Shown here: positions 18,771 to 27,992 of the stretch, piece by piece
Layout of the letters: each line of letters begins with the position of its first letter
Numbering within the stretch: position 1 is the stretch's first letter
DNA from: Sphingobacterium sp. UBA5670
GTDB taxonomy: Bacteria > Bacteroidota > Bacteroidia > Sphingobacteriales > Sphingobacteriaceae
Direction: 5' to 3'
Length of the DNA: 64,000 bases
Assembly: GCF_002420705.1 (NCBI RefSeq)
Contig: NZ_DIIM01000003.1
Span: forward strand, 22,354-86,353
Made by a program: the position numbers and the translations under genes
Notes under the pieces: model-generated
What the model was told of the DNA's origin: nothing
Database searches by the model: none
Seen by the model: the letters and a program-made list of their open reading frames with translations, nothing else

Positions 18771-19573
18771 ATGGATAAACGAAATTCAAAAATTTGGGCG
18801 CCAGTTATTGGTCTGGATGGATTCCGCAAAGAACAGACTGCAGGACGCGAAGAACTCCTATTTAACGAACTTCATGGGGAACGCCTCATCAAAAAACCAC
18901 ATAAGCATGATTTTTTTATCATTAATCTCTTTGATAAAGCCTCTGGTGTCCATACGATTGATTCAATTGACCATATCATCAAAGACCATCAGGTTCATGT
19001 CCTCTTTCCGGGCCAGATGCACAAATGGCATATCAAAACCACCCCGTCATTGATCTTACCGCGGATGCTTTTGCACAATTGCATTATGAATTTGAATCGG
19101 TCAAGCAGGAGTTAAAAAGAGAAAATTCACTGATTCCATTAATAACTGCCCGAGCCGGTGTCATCGCAGCGACTGTAAGTCGGGAGGCAGAGTCTGCCTT
19201 CACCGAGTTCAAAGTCTATCAATCGGTTCCGCGCCTGGCGAAGTTCAATATGCTCATTGACGAATTTTTTAGAGAACAAAAACTCGTGGCTTTTTATGCT
19301 GAAAAACTACATATTTCGCCCAACTACCTCAATATTTTGTGCAAAAAGCACCTAAAAATATCGGCTACCCAACTTATTCACCAACGGATCAGTACGGAAG
19401 CCAAACGTCTGTTACAGAGTACCGAGCGATCCATCAAGGAAATAGCCTTTGAGCTGGGTTTTACAGATCAGGCTTATTTTTCGAATTTCTTTAAACTGCA
19501 GACCGGCACAAGTCCAAGTGACTTTAGGGAAGACCTCCAGGTGGGCGAAGCATCAAGTCCGCTGAAAGAATGA
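18771..19573 (+). pseudogene. AraC-family transcriptional regulator, broken by deletion and frameshift
   Basis: Two frames together encode an AraC-type regulator. Frame one (18771-19115) carries the cupin-like sensor: KKPHKHDFFIINLF and VLFPGQMHKWHI. Frame two, readable from 19025, begins HPVIDLTADAFAQLHYEFES, which is the later part of a sensor/linker, then two helix-turn-helix motifs (LVAFYAEKLHISPNYLNILC and IKEIAFELGFTDQAYFSNFF). Proteins of this family normally have about 40 more residues between MHKWHI and the linker, so a deletion of non-triplet length at about 19030 is likely. The DNA-binding half might still be made from the ATG at 19025 (182 residues). An assembly error is the main alternative. 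Confidence 0.7.
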
Positions 19574-19699
19574 AAAAAAGATAAATCACACAAAGAATGG
19601 CAGAAATCTCCCAGCAAGAATAGGACACTAGCGATGTAACTTTGTAAAAGACTGGTAGGCTTTTTATTCCGGTCACAAAATAACATAATAGGAAATCAA

Positions 19700-21049
19700 A
19701 TGAAATCAACTGCCCTTTCCCGCAAGGAATTTATCAGGAACTCTGCTTTAGCACTTGCCGGAGCAACATTCCTCCCAGAAATGCTATTTGCAAAAAACGA
19801 CCATGGAGCGGTTCATCAAGAACTTTTGAGCGGTTATCAAGGGAAGAAAAGCTACACCTTGAAAAATGTGCTACTAGAAACGGGTTTTGAGTACGATGGA
19901 GATGGCCATGTAACGGCAACAAAAACAGGGCTTTTTTCCATTCAGATCGCAAACGGAAAAATCAAAAATATCAGTGCCAATACCAATAGTGCAGATGCGA
20001 TCGATGCAAAAGGACTTTTGATGTTGCCTTCTTTTAAAGATATGCATATCCATTTGGATAAGACCTACTATGGCGACAAATGGCAGGCCGTTAGACGCGG
20101 CCCCGGAGGTGTAAAGGGGATGATCGCCCTTGAACAGAAAATTCTGCCGGAGCTGCTAAAAAACTCGACTTATAAGGCAGAAAAACTGATCGAACTTTTA
20201 CAATCCAAAGGAACTGCTTTTGCTCGCAGCCATGTCAATATTGAACCCACATCCAAACTCGACTCCTTACGCCATCTGCAACTGGCACTGGAAAACAAGA
20301 AAAATGGATTCGGAGCTGAACTGGTGGCTTTCCCGCAGCATGGTGTCTACTATACCGACACCGTACCTTATCTCAAGGAAGCGGCTAAAACCGATATCGA
20401 TTTTATTGGTGGAGTCGATCCCTTTTCCATTGACGGAGCCATTGAAAAAACAATGGATTTTACGGTTCAGCTGGCACTAGATCATCACAAGGGAATTGAT
20501 ATTCACTTACATGAATCGGGTGAATCAGGTCTAAAAACTGTAGAATACCTCATTAATAAAGTAAACGAGAACCCTGTTCTCAAAGGCAAGACTTACCTCA
20601 GCCACTGTTTTGTATTGGGCCGACTGGAAAAAGCCAAACAACAGGAAATGGCCGAGAAACTGGGCGCCGCACAAATTGGCATCGTTTCGACGATCCCATT
20701 TGGCGGATTGATTATGCCCATTCCGACCTTAATGGAAAACAAGGTTAAAGTGATGACAGGCAATGATAGTATTGTAGACCACTGGAATACATTTGGCACA
20801 GGAAGCGTGCTGCAAAAAGCCAATCTTGCGGCGCAGGTATACGGCCAGGCTACCGAATATGCCCTATCCCGCATGCTCAAACTTGCTACCGCTGGTCCCA
20901 TCCCATTGGATGACAAAGGCAATATGCAATGGCCTAAAATCGGCGATAGTGCGGATATTGCTTTCCTGGACGCGAGCTGTTCAGCCGAAGCTATTTCAAG
21001 GATATCGCCCGTAAAATCACTTATCTATCAAGGGAATCTTGTTTTCTAA
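19700..21049 (+). CDS. Exported amidohydrolase, cytosine-deaminase-like
   Basis: 449 residues, amidohydrolase superfamily. Metal ligands fit the family: MHIHLDK (His116, His118), DIHLHESGE (His269, His271), LSHCF (His302) and GNDSIVD (Asp356). The MHIHLDKTYYGD signature is that of the cytosine deaminase/N-isopropylammelide hydrolase branch, which acts on C-N bonds of amines or cyclic amides. The N-terminus SRKEFIRNSALALAGATF resembles a Tat-like leader with RK instead of RR, so the enzyme is likely periplasmic, unlike CodA. A purine-rich AGGAAAT lies shortly before the ATG. Substrate unknown. Confidence 0.88.
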   Translation: MKSTALSRKEFIRNSALALAGATFLPEMLFAKNDHGAVHQELLSGYQGKKSYTLKNVLLETGFEYDGDGHVTATKTGLFSIQIANGKIKNISANTNSADAIDAKGLLMLPSFKDMHIHLDKTYYGDKWQAVRRGPGGVKGMIALEQKILPELLKNSTYKAEKLIELLQSKGTAFARSHVNIEPTSKLDSLRHLQLALENKKNGFGAELVAFPQHGVYYTDTVPYLKEAAKTDIDFIGGVDPFSIDGAIEKTMDFTVQLALDHHKGIDIHLHESGESGLKTVEYLINKVNENPVLKGKTYLSHCFVLGRLEKAKQQEMAEKLGAAQIGIVSTIPFGGLIMPIPTLMENKVKVMTGNDSIVDHWNTFGTGSVLQKANLAAQVYGQATEYALSRMLKLATAGPIPLDDKGNMQWPKIGDSADIAFLDASCSAEAISRISPVKSLIYQGNLVF

Positions 21050-21142
21050 CCATAAGGCAGTGTAGTAAACGATTCAGGAGTTCGGCCTGATTGTCAAAAA
21101 CAACCCAGCTAAGCAGAAATACATCTCCTACCCTCGGGCCTT

Positions 21143-22240
21143 TTATGATTTAAAATGCTTCATGATCCACGGCTCGATCCGATCGCTTAGGATATAGGCT
21201 ATCGCGAGCATAAGACCTATAACAGCCGAAAGCAACAGGTATTTGTTTACATATGGGTGCAGGTGATTAAAAATAATAAAACCTATATGCTGATGGACTA
21301 AATACAGTGGATAGGTCAGCATACCAATTTTTACAAATCTAGGTGAATTGATCGCCTGGAGTTTTTTACAGGAAACCAGCAACATAAGCAGGTAAAATAC
21401 CGCGATGGCAGCTCCGATAATATAAGGAGAAAAGTCACTGTGAAAAGTACGCTCCAGCCAATGAATACGGCCTACGGCAGCATCGATAGAAATGTACAAG
21501 CACCAGGGTAAGGCGACAACATGCTGCATTTTTGGCCCATGCAAAAAAATCTGGCAAAATACAATTCCTGCAATAAAGTAGGCACTCCAATCCAATAGGA
21601 AGAATTCGTGAAGTGCATCATAAATTTCCGATGGACCAACAAAAAAGCGTAGACTGGACAACAGCAGCCAAAAATAAACGAGGTAATCCAAGCTTATTTT
21701 TTTAAAGCGGTTCAGGATCAAGAACAAAGCTATAATCAGGTAGAATTTCAGCTCCACATAGAGCGACCAATAGGCGCCATCAACATCTCCTTGCCCAAAC
21801 AGTTTTTGCACCATGGTCAAATTGGCCAATAGCTGAACAAATGTAACATGATAACGTGGGGCTCCCCAAAAACAGGTCACCACAAAGGTCATCATCAGGC
21901 AGATCCAATACATCGGATATAGACGCTTAAAGCGGGAGTAGCAGAACTTACGCAGCGAAAGATGCTTAATGGAAAAGGCAATTACAAAACCACTGATGAT
22001 AAAAAATAGATCAACACCTAGATAGCCATATTTAACATATTCACCAACTCCGTCAAACCGTAGAAGGGACATATTCCCAGCAGCATATCCCCGATACAGA
22101 TAATGATACAATACCACTGCAATTGCCGCAATAAAGCGAAACAGATCAATTTGGTAGATTCTTTTGGACTCAGACATTTGGCAGTAAATATACGCCGTTT
22201 CCAGAAAATTTTCAGGAGCAATTTCCTTGACCTCACTCAA
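21143..22240 (-). CDS. Membrane acyltransferase (acyltransferase-3 family)
   Basis: 365 residues as the longest frame, or 344 from the Met at 22177, which fits the family better because the conserved block RIYQIDLFRFIAAIAVVLYH usually begins within a few residues of the start. About ten transmembrane segments. Acyltransferase-3 proteins O-acylate surface sugars or lipids, with the conserved His of VVLYHY in the first helix. No sugar-biosynthesis genes adjoin, so the acceptor is unknown. It diverges from pilin set A. Confidence 0.9.
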   Translation of the reverse strand: MSEVKEIAPENFLETAYIYCQMSESKRIYQIDLFRFIAAIAVVLYHYLYRGYAAGNMSLLRFDGVGEYVKYGYLGVDLFFIISGFVIAFSIKHLSLRKFCYSRFKRLYPMYWICLMMTFVVTCFWGAPRYHVTFVQLLANLTMVQKLFGQGDVDGAYWSLYVELKFYLIIALFLILNRFKKISLDYLVYFWLLLSSLRFFVGPSEIYDALHEFFLLDWSAYFIAGIVFCQIFLHGPKMQHVVALPWCLYISIDAAVGRIHWLERTFHSDFSPYIIGAAIAVFYLLMLLVSCKKLQAINSPRFVKIGMLTYPLYLVHQHIGFIIFNHLHPYVNKYLLLSAVIGLMLAIAYILSDRIEPWIMKHFKS

Positions 22241-22271
22241 TTTTATAACATCATCATGTGACTTCTTGGCA

Positions 22272-22302
22272 TTGCATTTAGCACAGTTGCTGACTAACTT
22301 TA
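22272..22302 (+). promoter_or_regulatory. Candidate promoter of pilin set A
   Basis: TTG at 22272-22274 and TAACTTTA at 22295-22302 are separated by 20 bp, close to the Bacteroidota TTG-N19/20-TAnnTTTG consensus with one mismatch. It gives a leader of about 25 nt before the ATG at 22335. Confidence 0.45.
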
Positions 22303-22334
22303 CTAGAGTTTAATCCCATAAAATAGAGGAAATT

Positions 22335-22856
22335 ATGAAAAAGAACCTATTTATACCCCTCATTGCATTTGCAGCCATCTGTTTTGGACATCAAGCCAAA
22401 GCCCAAGTGTCGGCGACCTCCCAGCCTGTTACGGTAAATATCAACTTAACGGATGCTATTTCGATTACATTAGGTGCAACCCCAACAGTTAATTTTACCT
22501 ATACGACTGCGGCAGATTATACCGCATCAAAAACTGTGGAGAAAGCAGGGCATTTTACGGTCGTGAGCAATAAACCGTATAATCTTACTGTTGCTGCGAC
22601 GGCCGCATTTACGCCTGCTGGAGGACCTGATCTAGATATTGTAACAGTTACAGTACCAACAGCCACTGCCAATGGAGGTACTCCAGTACCAAATGTACCA
22701 TTAAGTACAAGCCCAGCGGCTTTGGTCAACGGTTCGACCGCAACAACCGGAGCAAGTTATACGGTGGATTATACCATAGCCGATCCGTCATCCCTTTTGA
22801 ATCTGGGCGCATCGGCTTATAGTACAACAGTCACTTATACTGCGACACAACTCTAA
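22335..22856 (+). CDS. Pilin-like exported subunit, set A
   Basis: 173 residues with signal peptide (IPLIAFAAICFGHQAKAQ). The mature part is beta-rich, Thr/Ala-rich and has no cysteines. It shares with the subunits of set B the order V.VNI.L.D..SI.. near the N-terminus, then a DY......... block and a following beta strand ending in a polar V.A. motif (DYTASKTVEKAGHFTVVSNK here). Fits a single Ig-like fibre subunit of the chaperone-usher class, where the missing strand is donated by the next subunit. Next gene 20 bp downstream encodes its chaperone. I cannot name a Pfam family. Confidence 0.7.
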   Translation: MKKNLFIPLIAFAAICFGHQAKAQVSATSQPVTVNINLTDAISITLGATPTVNFTYTTAADYTASKTVEKAGHFTVVSNKPYNLTVAATAAFTPAGGPDLDIVTVTVPTATANGGTPVPNVPLSTSPAALVNGSTATTGASYTVDYTIADPSSLLNLGASAYSTTVTYTATQL

Positions 22857-22876
22857 TTGGAAAGATAATTTGATCC

Positions 22877-23680
22877 GTGAGATATTATTTAACACTATTC
22901 GTCCTTTATATCTGTAATACCCTGATCTATGGACAGGGTATTTCAATTTCTCCATCCCGCATCTTTTTTACTGGTGAGCCAGGGCAGACAGTTTCCCAGG
23001 TGATTACATTTAGCAACACCTCAAACACGGAGCTCTCTTTTGTTGCCAATCTGAAAGATTGGGATCGCGATTCGATTGGCGTAAAAAAATACTATTCTCC
23101 GGGCCAAAAACAGCAATCAAATGCGGCTTGGCTGACGCTATCGGAAAACACGGTACGGTTGGCACCGGGAGAGACCAAATCGGTCAGCCTTTCGATGACG
23201 GTCCCCAAAGATCCAGTCCCGCAGCGGCTAAGCAATACGATGCTGTTCTTTACACAGGTGAAAGAACAGAAGGCCGCCCTCCAGCATGGTCTTCATATGA
23301 ATGTGCTCATCGAAGTAGGGATCCAAATTTATCATACCCCTTCAGGACTAAATCCCGGAGATCTGGAATTCCTTGCTTTTGAAGACAGGCATATCATTCC
23401 CAATCAAACGGGGCAATCTGTGCGCCGGATGGATGTACATGTTAAAAACACAGGACAGATTAACAAAGATGCCTATGTACGGTTTGAGCTGACCAATACA
23501 GAGACAGGCGAAGAAATCCCTATTAAAGCCGTCGCTATCGCGATGCTCCCCAACTCGGATCAGTGGGTACAAATCGACCTTCCAGAGAAACTGGCTGCAG
23601 GACATTATCTTGCCGTTGCAATATTAGATGCGGGCAGCCAATATGATTTAAAAATTGCAGAGAAAGAAATTACATATTAA
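22877..23680 (+). CDS. PapD-like periplasmic chaperone, set A
   Basis: 267 residues with a signal peptide (LTLFVLYICNTLIYGQ). Two Ig-like domains: the first carries SPSRIFFTGEPGQTVSQ, AAWLTLSENTVRLAPGETKS and TMLFFTQVKEQK, the positions at which PapD-type chaperones hold their G1 strand and proline kink. It aligns by eye along its length with the chaperone of set B (shared AWL.[LV]SE, L.PGE[ST]K, VPKD, MLF.TQ, G[IV][QK][IV]YH). The start GTG/ATG region overlaps nothing; the next gene overlaps its end by 26 bp, suggesting coupling. Confidence 0.8.
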   Translation: MRYYLTLFVLYICNTLIYGQGISISPSRIFFTGEPGQTVSQVITFSNTSNTELSFVANLKDWDRDSIGVKKYYSPGQKQQSNAAWLTLSENTVRLAPGETKSVSLSMTVPKDPVPQRLSNTMLFFTQVKEQKAALQHGLHMNVLIEVGIQIYHTPSGLNPGDLEFLAFEDRHIIPNQTGQSVRRMDVHVKNTGQINKDAYVRFELTNTETGEEIPIKAVAIAMLPNSDQWVQIDLPEKLAAGHYLAVAILDAGSQYDLKIAEKEITY

Positions 23681-25076
23681 ACGGAATTTTGCTGTTTGTT
23701 TCCTAAGTTTATTCAGCTTCTATGGGCATCATATTTATGCACAGACGACTGCTATTACCCTGCCCCAAGCCAATATACAGGCTAGAACCGACTACAATAC
23801 GCCTGTCAATGTAGGCACCTATTCCAGTGTAATTACCTTACTTCCGTCTTTTTCAGTAAAATCAACTGCAGCGACTTTTACCAGCACAACCAGTGGAAGT
23901 TTTCCGGCCAGTTTAGTCCATATGAAACTTTCGAGTATTGGCAGCTTGGTATTGCTTGGGTTGGGCACGAATAATGAAGTCGCCCTCTCAACTGGAGGCG
24001 GTTTGCTCTATGCAGCTGTAGCAAGTGTTGCGTCGGGTGCTATAGCCGCCAATGCGCGCATTGCAACCGCAAGCCAGACCTGGACCGCGGGCGTATTTAG
24101 CAATGTTGTCAGCTTCTATACGCAAGGTGTATTGGCGGGGTCCATCTCTCCAGCAAGCTACACGTTGTCCATCACCGTACCCGGATTTATCAGTCCGCCC
24201 GCCAGCATAGGAACAACGAATATAGCCGTAAACAATCTTAGTTTTTACCGTTCTGCAAATGGGATCAGCGCCAGTCAAATTATACCAGTCTCAAGTACCG
24301 TACCCTATATTCCCAGTATACGTACCGGAAATGCCCAATTTAGTTTTAACACAACCTTTCCGTACAATACCTTGCCTGTTTCGCCTGTATCCACAGTGAG
24401 TGCTTCACTGAGCGGAGTTGCAACGGCAACCGCGGCCAATCTGTCGACCAGCGATCAGGCACTAACAGCCGCGGGGGGAATAGCTGTTCCTACCAATAAC
24501 AGCAGTTCGATCACACATACATACTCCATTAGCACCGCATTCCTAAAAAGCAACTATATACAGGCCGGAACCTATACCGTTCCCCTCACCTACACCTGGA
24601 ACAAATTGTCTTCAGCCTACCCAACAACTCCTGTGCAGGCGCAGGCTAGTGGAAGTTTGACTATTGCGGTCAGCGACCTGGGAGAAATCATCGCAAATCA
24701 GCAGTCCGTGAATCTTCCTTTTACGACGACCAGTAATTATGTGAATGGAGTTAGTACGAATATGCCCACTCATTTAAAACTGAGCAAGACCACGCCCTAC
24801 AATTTATATGTACGGGCCACTTCTTCTAGTTTTACTTCAGGGGTCAATAGTATTCCGTTAAGTGTTTTACGTATCGGTCCAATGGCAGGGCAGACTGGCG
24901 TAAATACAGTTACGCTGTCTACAACAGCCCAGCAGCTCATCCAAAATGCCGACCCGGTCATCGATCGCACACTCAATATGCAGTACAGCATCCCCGCATC
25001 GCAGACCAGCAATCTTCTGGGCAAACCTGCAGGTACCTATACCGCAAATATAGTCTATAGCTTTGTCGCTCCTTAA
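23655..25076 (+). CDS. Two-domain tip-like fibre protein, set A
   Basis: 473 residues, signal peptide ending near HHIYAQ. Residues about 30-320 form a Ser/Thr/Val-rich beta domain of unknown family. The C-terminal part (about 330-473) looks like the pilin domain of the set: VSDLGEIIANQQSVNLPFTT, NYVNGVSTNMPTHLKLS, then YNLYVRATSS. An N-terminal adhesin domain joined to a pilin domain is the layout of tip adhesins in chaperone-usher pili, so this is the likely tip. It overlaps the chaperone gene by 26 bp, and its stop codon overlaps the stop of the convergent usher gene. Confidence 0.72.
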   Translation: MQRKKLHIKRNFAVCFLSLFSFYGHHIYAQTTAITLPQANIQARTDYNTPVNVGTYSSVITLLPSFSVKSTAATFTSTTSGSFPASLVHMKLSSIGSLVLLGLGTNNEVALSTGGGLLYAAVASVASGAIAANARIATASQTWTAGVFSNVVSFYTQGVLAGSISPASYTLSITVPGFISPPASIGTTNIAVNNLSFYRSANGISASQIIPVSSTVPYIPSIRTGNAQFSFNTTFPYNTLPVSPVSTVSASLSGVATATAANLSTSDQALTAAGGIAVPTNNSSSITHTYSISTAFLKSNYIQAGTYTVPLTYTWNKLSSAYPTTPVQAQASGSLTIAVSDLGEIIANQQSVNLPFTTTSNYVNGVSTNMPTHLKLSKTTPYNLYVRATSSSFTSGVNSIPLSVLRIGPMAGQTGVNTVTLSTTAQQLIQNADPVIDRTLNMQYSIPASQTSNLLGKPAGTYTANIVYSFVAP

Positions 25077-27907
25077 AATCTTTTGATACCGACTTTTCGT
25101 CTTTGATCCCGGTAGCGCAAGGATGGAAGCTCCGTCTGTCCTTCAACCTTTACTTCTGCTTCGCAATTCGAATTTTCAATAACAAAAGGCATTCCTTCGG
25201 TCTCCACCGTCAACTTATAAAAACCGACAGGCAGATAGAAAACATATTCTCCCGCTTCGTTGGTCAACGTATTATATTTCTTGCCCTGTCTATCATTCGC
25301 GGTAATTCTGATACCGCTCAAATCAGGCTTAGACTCCAGGTACTTACTGGATATTAATTTTATTTTGCCTTTCGCAGGTTTTGTTTTGATCAGCGGAATG
25401 TCCATGGACTGGTTTTTGGTCAGTACGATCGTGGATGGCCCCTGAGAAACCCAACCTTGATGGTTTTCTGTCTGAATGGAAAAAGAGCCGGCCTCCATAT
25501 CGACAAACTTGACACGCCCCTTTTCATCCGTTATGGCCGCTTCCTTTCCGATTCGAATCAGAACCGATTCTACGGCAGGTTCCCCATCCTCCCGAATGCC
25601 ATTGTTGTTGCTATCATCAAAACAGGTCAGCTGCAAACGATATCCTTTATCATATCCTCGATGACCAAAATTCTTTTCTATCCCAATTCTGATCTGTCGA
25701 TTATTAAAAGAATACCGATCCAATGGCTGGGGTTGCGGCACATTTATGGGATCTGCCATAAACAGCAATTTACCTTTAATAAAGGTATAAAAGATATCTG
25801 CAGTGAGGCTCCAGTTATTCTTTATCCGCCAACGGGCATTTCCATTTATGGACAAATTATTACTTTTCGAAAAGCCATAATAACTATACATCGTTGCAAG
25901 TTGCACCTGTAAGCTATGTGCAAATGCTTCAAAATGCGTATTGGGCCCCAGCGAGTACATGCTATAGTTAGCATTTTCATAGGTAGCCAAAAGATCACTT
26001 AAATAATAAGGGTTGATCTGTACAAATGCGTTAAATCCAAAAAGTGCCTGATCATAATTACCCGATACACGTAAGGAATGAAAAGGAGCAATGGGCTTTT
26101 CAGCGGTATTTCTATAAGTATAACCATAATCCGTCTGCAGCGAGAAGCGATGGTTCGATGTAAAAAAATGAAGATCCGCGACGGTTCTTACCGAACTGGA
26201 TTTCCAGTTTACAGCGTTAGCACCTAATCCCAGCCAGCTGTGGTAATCTGCGCGCTGCTTCATCCAGTAGGGTCTTACATCAACATTCAATCGTCCAAAT
26301 GCGGTACGATATCCCAGCTCATAAATTTCAATCCGATTGCTGTTGCTAAAAAAGTAGTTTCTGTCCCCGACCTGATATTTAGGCCGGTTATCCATAAAAC
26401 TCATCCTGACGGAAATACTCTTCGTTTCCTCAAGCGGAATGACAACACGTGAATCCGACTGCAAGAGTCCTCTTCTAAGCCCCACATAATAAGGAGAACT
26501 GTAGTAATTGACACTTGAAAGCTGAAAGCCGTCGAAGATTCCATTATAATTTACGCCTGCTGCCAAAGCAGCCTTATGACCGCCAGCATCCAGCTGTTCG
26601 ATACTTGTTCCACCCTCCCAAGTGAGGTTTTGTTTTTCGCTCCAGTCTTTATAGCCCTTCCCACTGAGCAGATGGCTGCGAACATTTCGGTAATTGTCTT
26701 TACTATGCAAATAAGCCAAGCTACTTTCTTGATTTTTTTCTGACGTAAAAGCATACTTCAGTCCTAGAACTCCTCCTCCGGGCGAAAAAGTATTCATCTG
26801 AGTCCAAAGAAAGTAATTGTTTTGGACCGCATACGCGCTGATCGAACGAGACTTATCAAACTTATAGCTTGCTCTCACCCCTCGGCCGTTAACATATTGG
26901 TCTAGATTCTCGTAAATATTGCCAGCTTTCAGCCCCCATTTTTCCGTTTGATAATTCAAATAACTATCATACATATTAAACGTGCGCTGGCTTTTAAAAT
27001 AATCCATGTTCATGCGATAACTCAAGGATTTCTCTTTGCCGAACGCTAGGTTTCCATATCCCTGAAGCTGATAGACGGCTATATCCTGTCCCATATCCAG
27101 ATAGCGCAAAGCAATCGTATTGTTGTAGGGCTGGTCGGGCAAGTTTATCGACGAGCCGAACCGCTTAACGCTCCCTACCGTCATGATGCGAACCCGGCTT
27201 GTCGCAAGCTGTTTGCCACCAGCTTCAATAGCTGTCATCGTCAGTTCTACATCCGTGGCTATTTTTTTTGTTCGCATACGTGCTGTAAACCGCAATAATG
27301 ATTGTCCGCCGGCAGCCAATGTTGTTGGCAAAGTTTCACCTACGACCTCCAGTTCAGAAGGCAGGTTCGCAAACTGCAGCTGAAAAGTAAGCGGTATTAA
27401 ACCCGTATTGACGATGCGGACCAAAAATTGCGTCAGTCCGGTTGACTGATCAATAAAATATTCAGGTTGTTCAGACTGAATCATCAGCGATGCCTGAACA
27501 TCCAAGGTTGTCCAGAAAACTTGGGGCGGCTGTACAGTTACAGTTGGGTCTTTTGAATTCAGCCCAATGCTAAATTTTTGTGTTGCGTCCGAGATCGTCC
27601 GTCGATCAGTCATGTATTTCAAAGGGAAGGTTTTCGATTCATGCGGTTTCAGCTGTATCATTGGTGGCAATTTGATCAATCCCTGCAAGGCCTTCGTCTC
27701 ATTCGCTTGGGGACTTAGTTTGATTGCTCCAGCGGTGTTATTAATGATCGTTATTTTGTTGGAGAAGGTCTGAGATGCCGTGATCGGGATGGAATCATAT
27801 TCGAAATGATAGGCAATATCGTATCTTTGCTGGCCTTTCGCTATGGATAAGAAAAGAGCAGCACAATAGAAAAGAAACACCAAAATTAAACGGCTTCTTA
27901 TTGGCAT
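25073..27907 (-). CDS. Usher-like outer-membrane protein, set A
   Basis: 944 residues with a signal peptide (LILVFLFYCAALFLSIAKGQ). Residues about 25-250 are Ig/NEW3-like beta domains, residues 260-760 a beta-barrel rich in aromatic strands (SSPYYVGLRRGLLQ near the middle), and the rest two small domains: a CarboxypepD-like unit with a Ca-site-like DDSNNNGIREDGEP and a second unit before the terminal VGIKRF. The paralogue of set B has the same order, the motif SSPYY.G.RRG.LQ and the same V.[IV]KRF ending. The layout suggests an outer-membrane pore that assembles the fibre. It is convergent to the other set A genes and 85 bp after a LuxR-type regulator gene on the same strand. Confidence 0.72.
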   Translation of the reverse strand: MPIRSRLILVFLFYCAALFLSIAKGQQRYDIAYHFEYDSIPITASQTFSNKITIINNTAGAIKLSPQANETKALQGLIKLPPMIQLKPHESKTFPLKYMTDRRTISDATQKFSIGLNSKDPTVTVQPPQVFWTTLDVQASLMIQSEQPEYFIDQSTGLTQFLVRIVNTGLIPLTFQLQFANLPSELEVVGETLPTTLAAGGQSLLRFTARMRTKKIATDVELTMTAIEAGGKQLATSRVRIMTVGSVKRFGSSINLPDQPYNNTIALRYLDMGQDIAVYQLQGYGNLAFGKEKSLSYRMNMDYFKSQRTFNMYDSYLNYQTEKWGLKAGNIYENLDQYVNGRGVRASYKFDKSRSISAYAVQNNYFLWTQMNTFSPGGGVLGLKYAFTSEKNQESSLAYLHSKDNYRNVRSHLLSGKGYKDWSEKQNLTWEGGTSIEQLDAGGHKAALAAGVNYNGIFDGFQLSSVNYYSSPYYVGLRRGLLQSDSRVVIPLEETKSISVRMSFMDNRPKYQVGDRNYFFSNSNRIEIYELGYRTAFGRLNVDVRPYWMKQRADYHSWLGLGANAVNWKSSSVRTVADLHFFTSNHRFSLQTDYGYTYRNTAEKPIAPFHSLRVSGNYDQALFGFNAFVQINPYYLSDLLATYENANYSMYSLGPNTHFEAFAHSLQVQLATMYSYYGFSKSNNLSINGNARWRIKNNWSLTADIFYTFIKGKLLFMADPINVPQPQPLDRYSFNNRQIRIGIEKNFGHRGYDKGYRLQLTCFDDSNNNGIREDGEPAVESVLIRIGKEAAITDEKGRVKFVDMEAGSFSIQTENHQGWVSQGPSTIVLTKNQSMDIPLIKTKPAKGKIKLISSKYLESKPDLSGIRITANDRQGKKYNTLTNEAGEYVFYLPVGFYKLTVETEGMPFVIENSNCEAEVKVEGQTELPSLRYRDQRRKVGIKRF

Positions 27908-27992
27908 AGCATATCATTCAAGTATTCATAAAAATCAGGCTAAATTTAAAGAGATCGAAATTTAGGCAGTCACATGTTCATGTAACGAATTA

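Noticed and set aside
19713..19790. Twin-arginine leader on the amidohydrolase
   Set aside because: The motif has RK instead of RR, so export route is left open.
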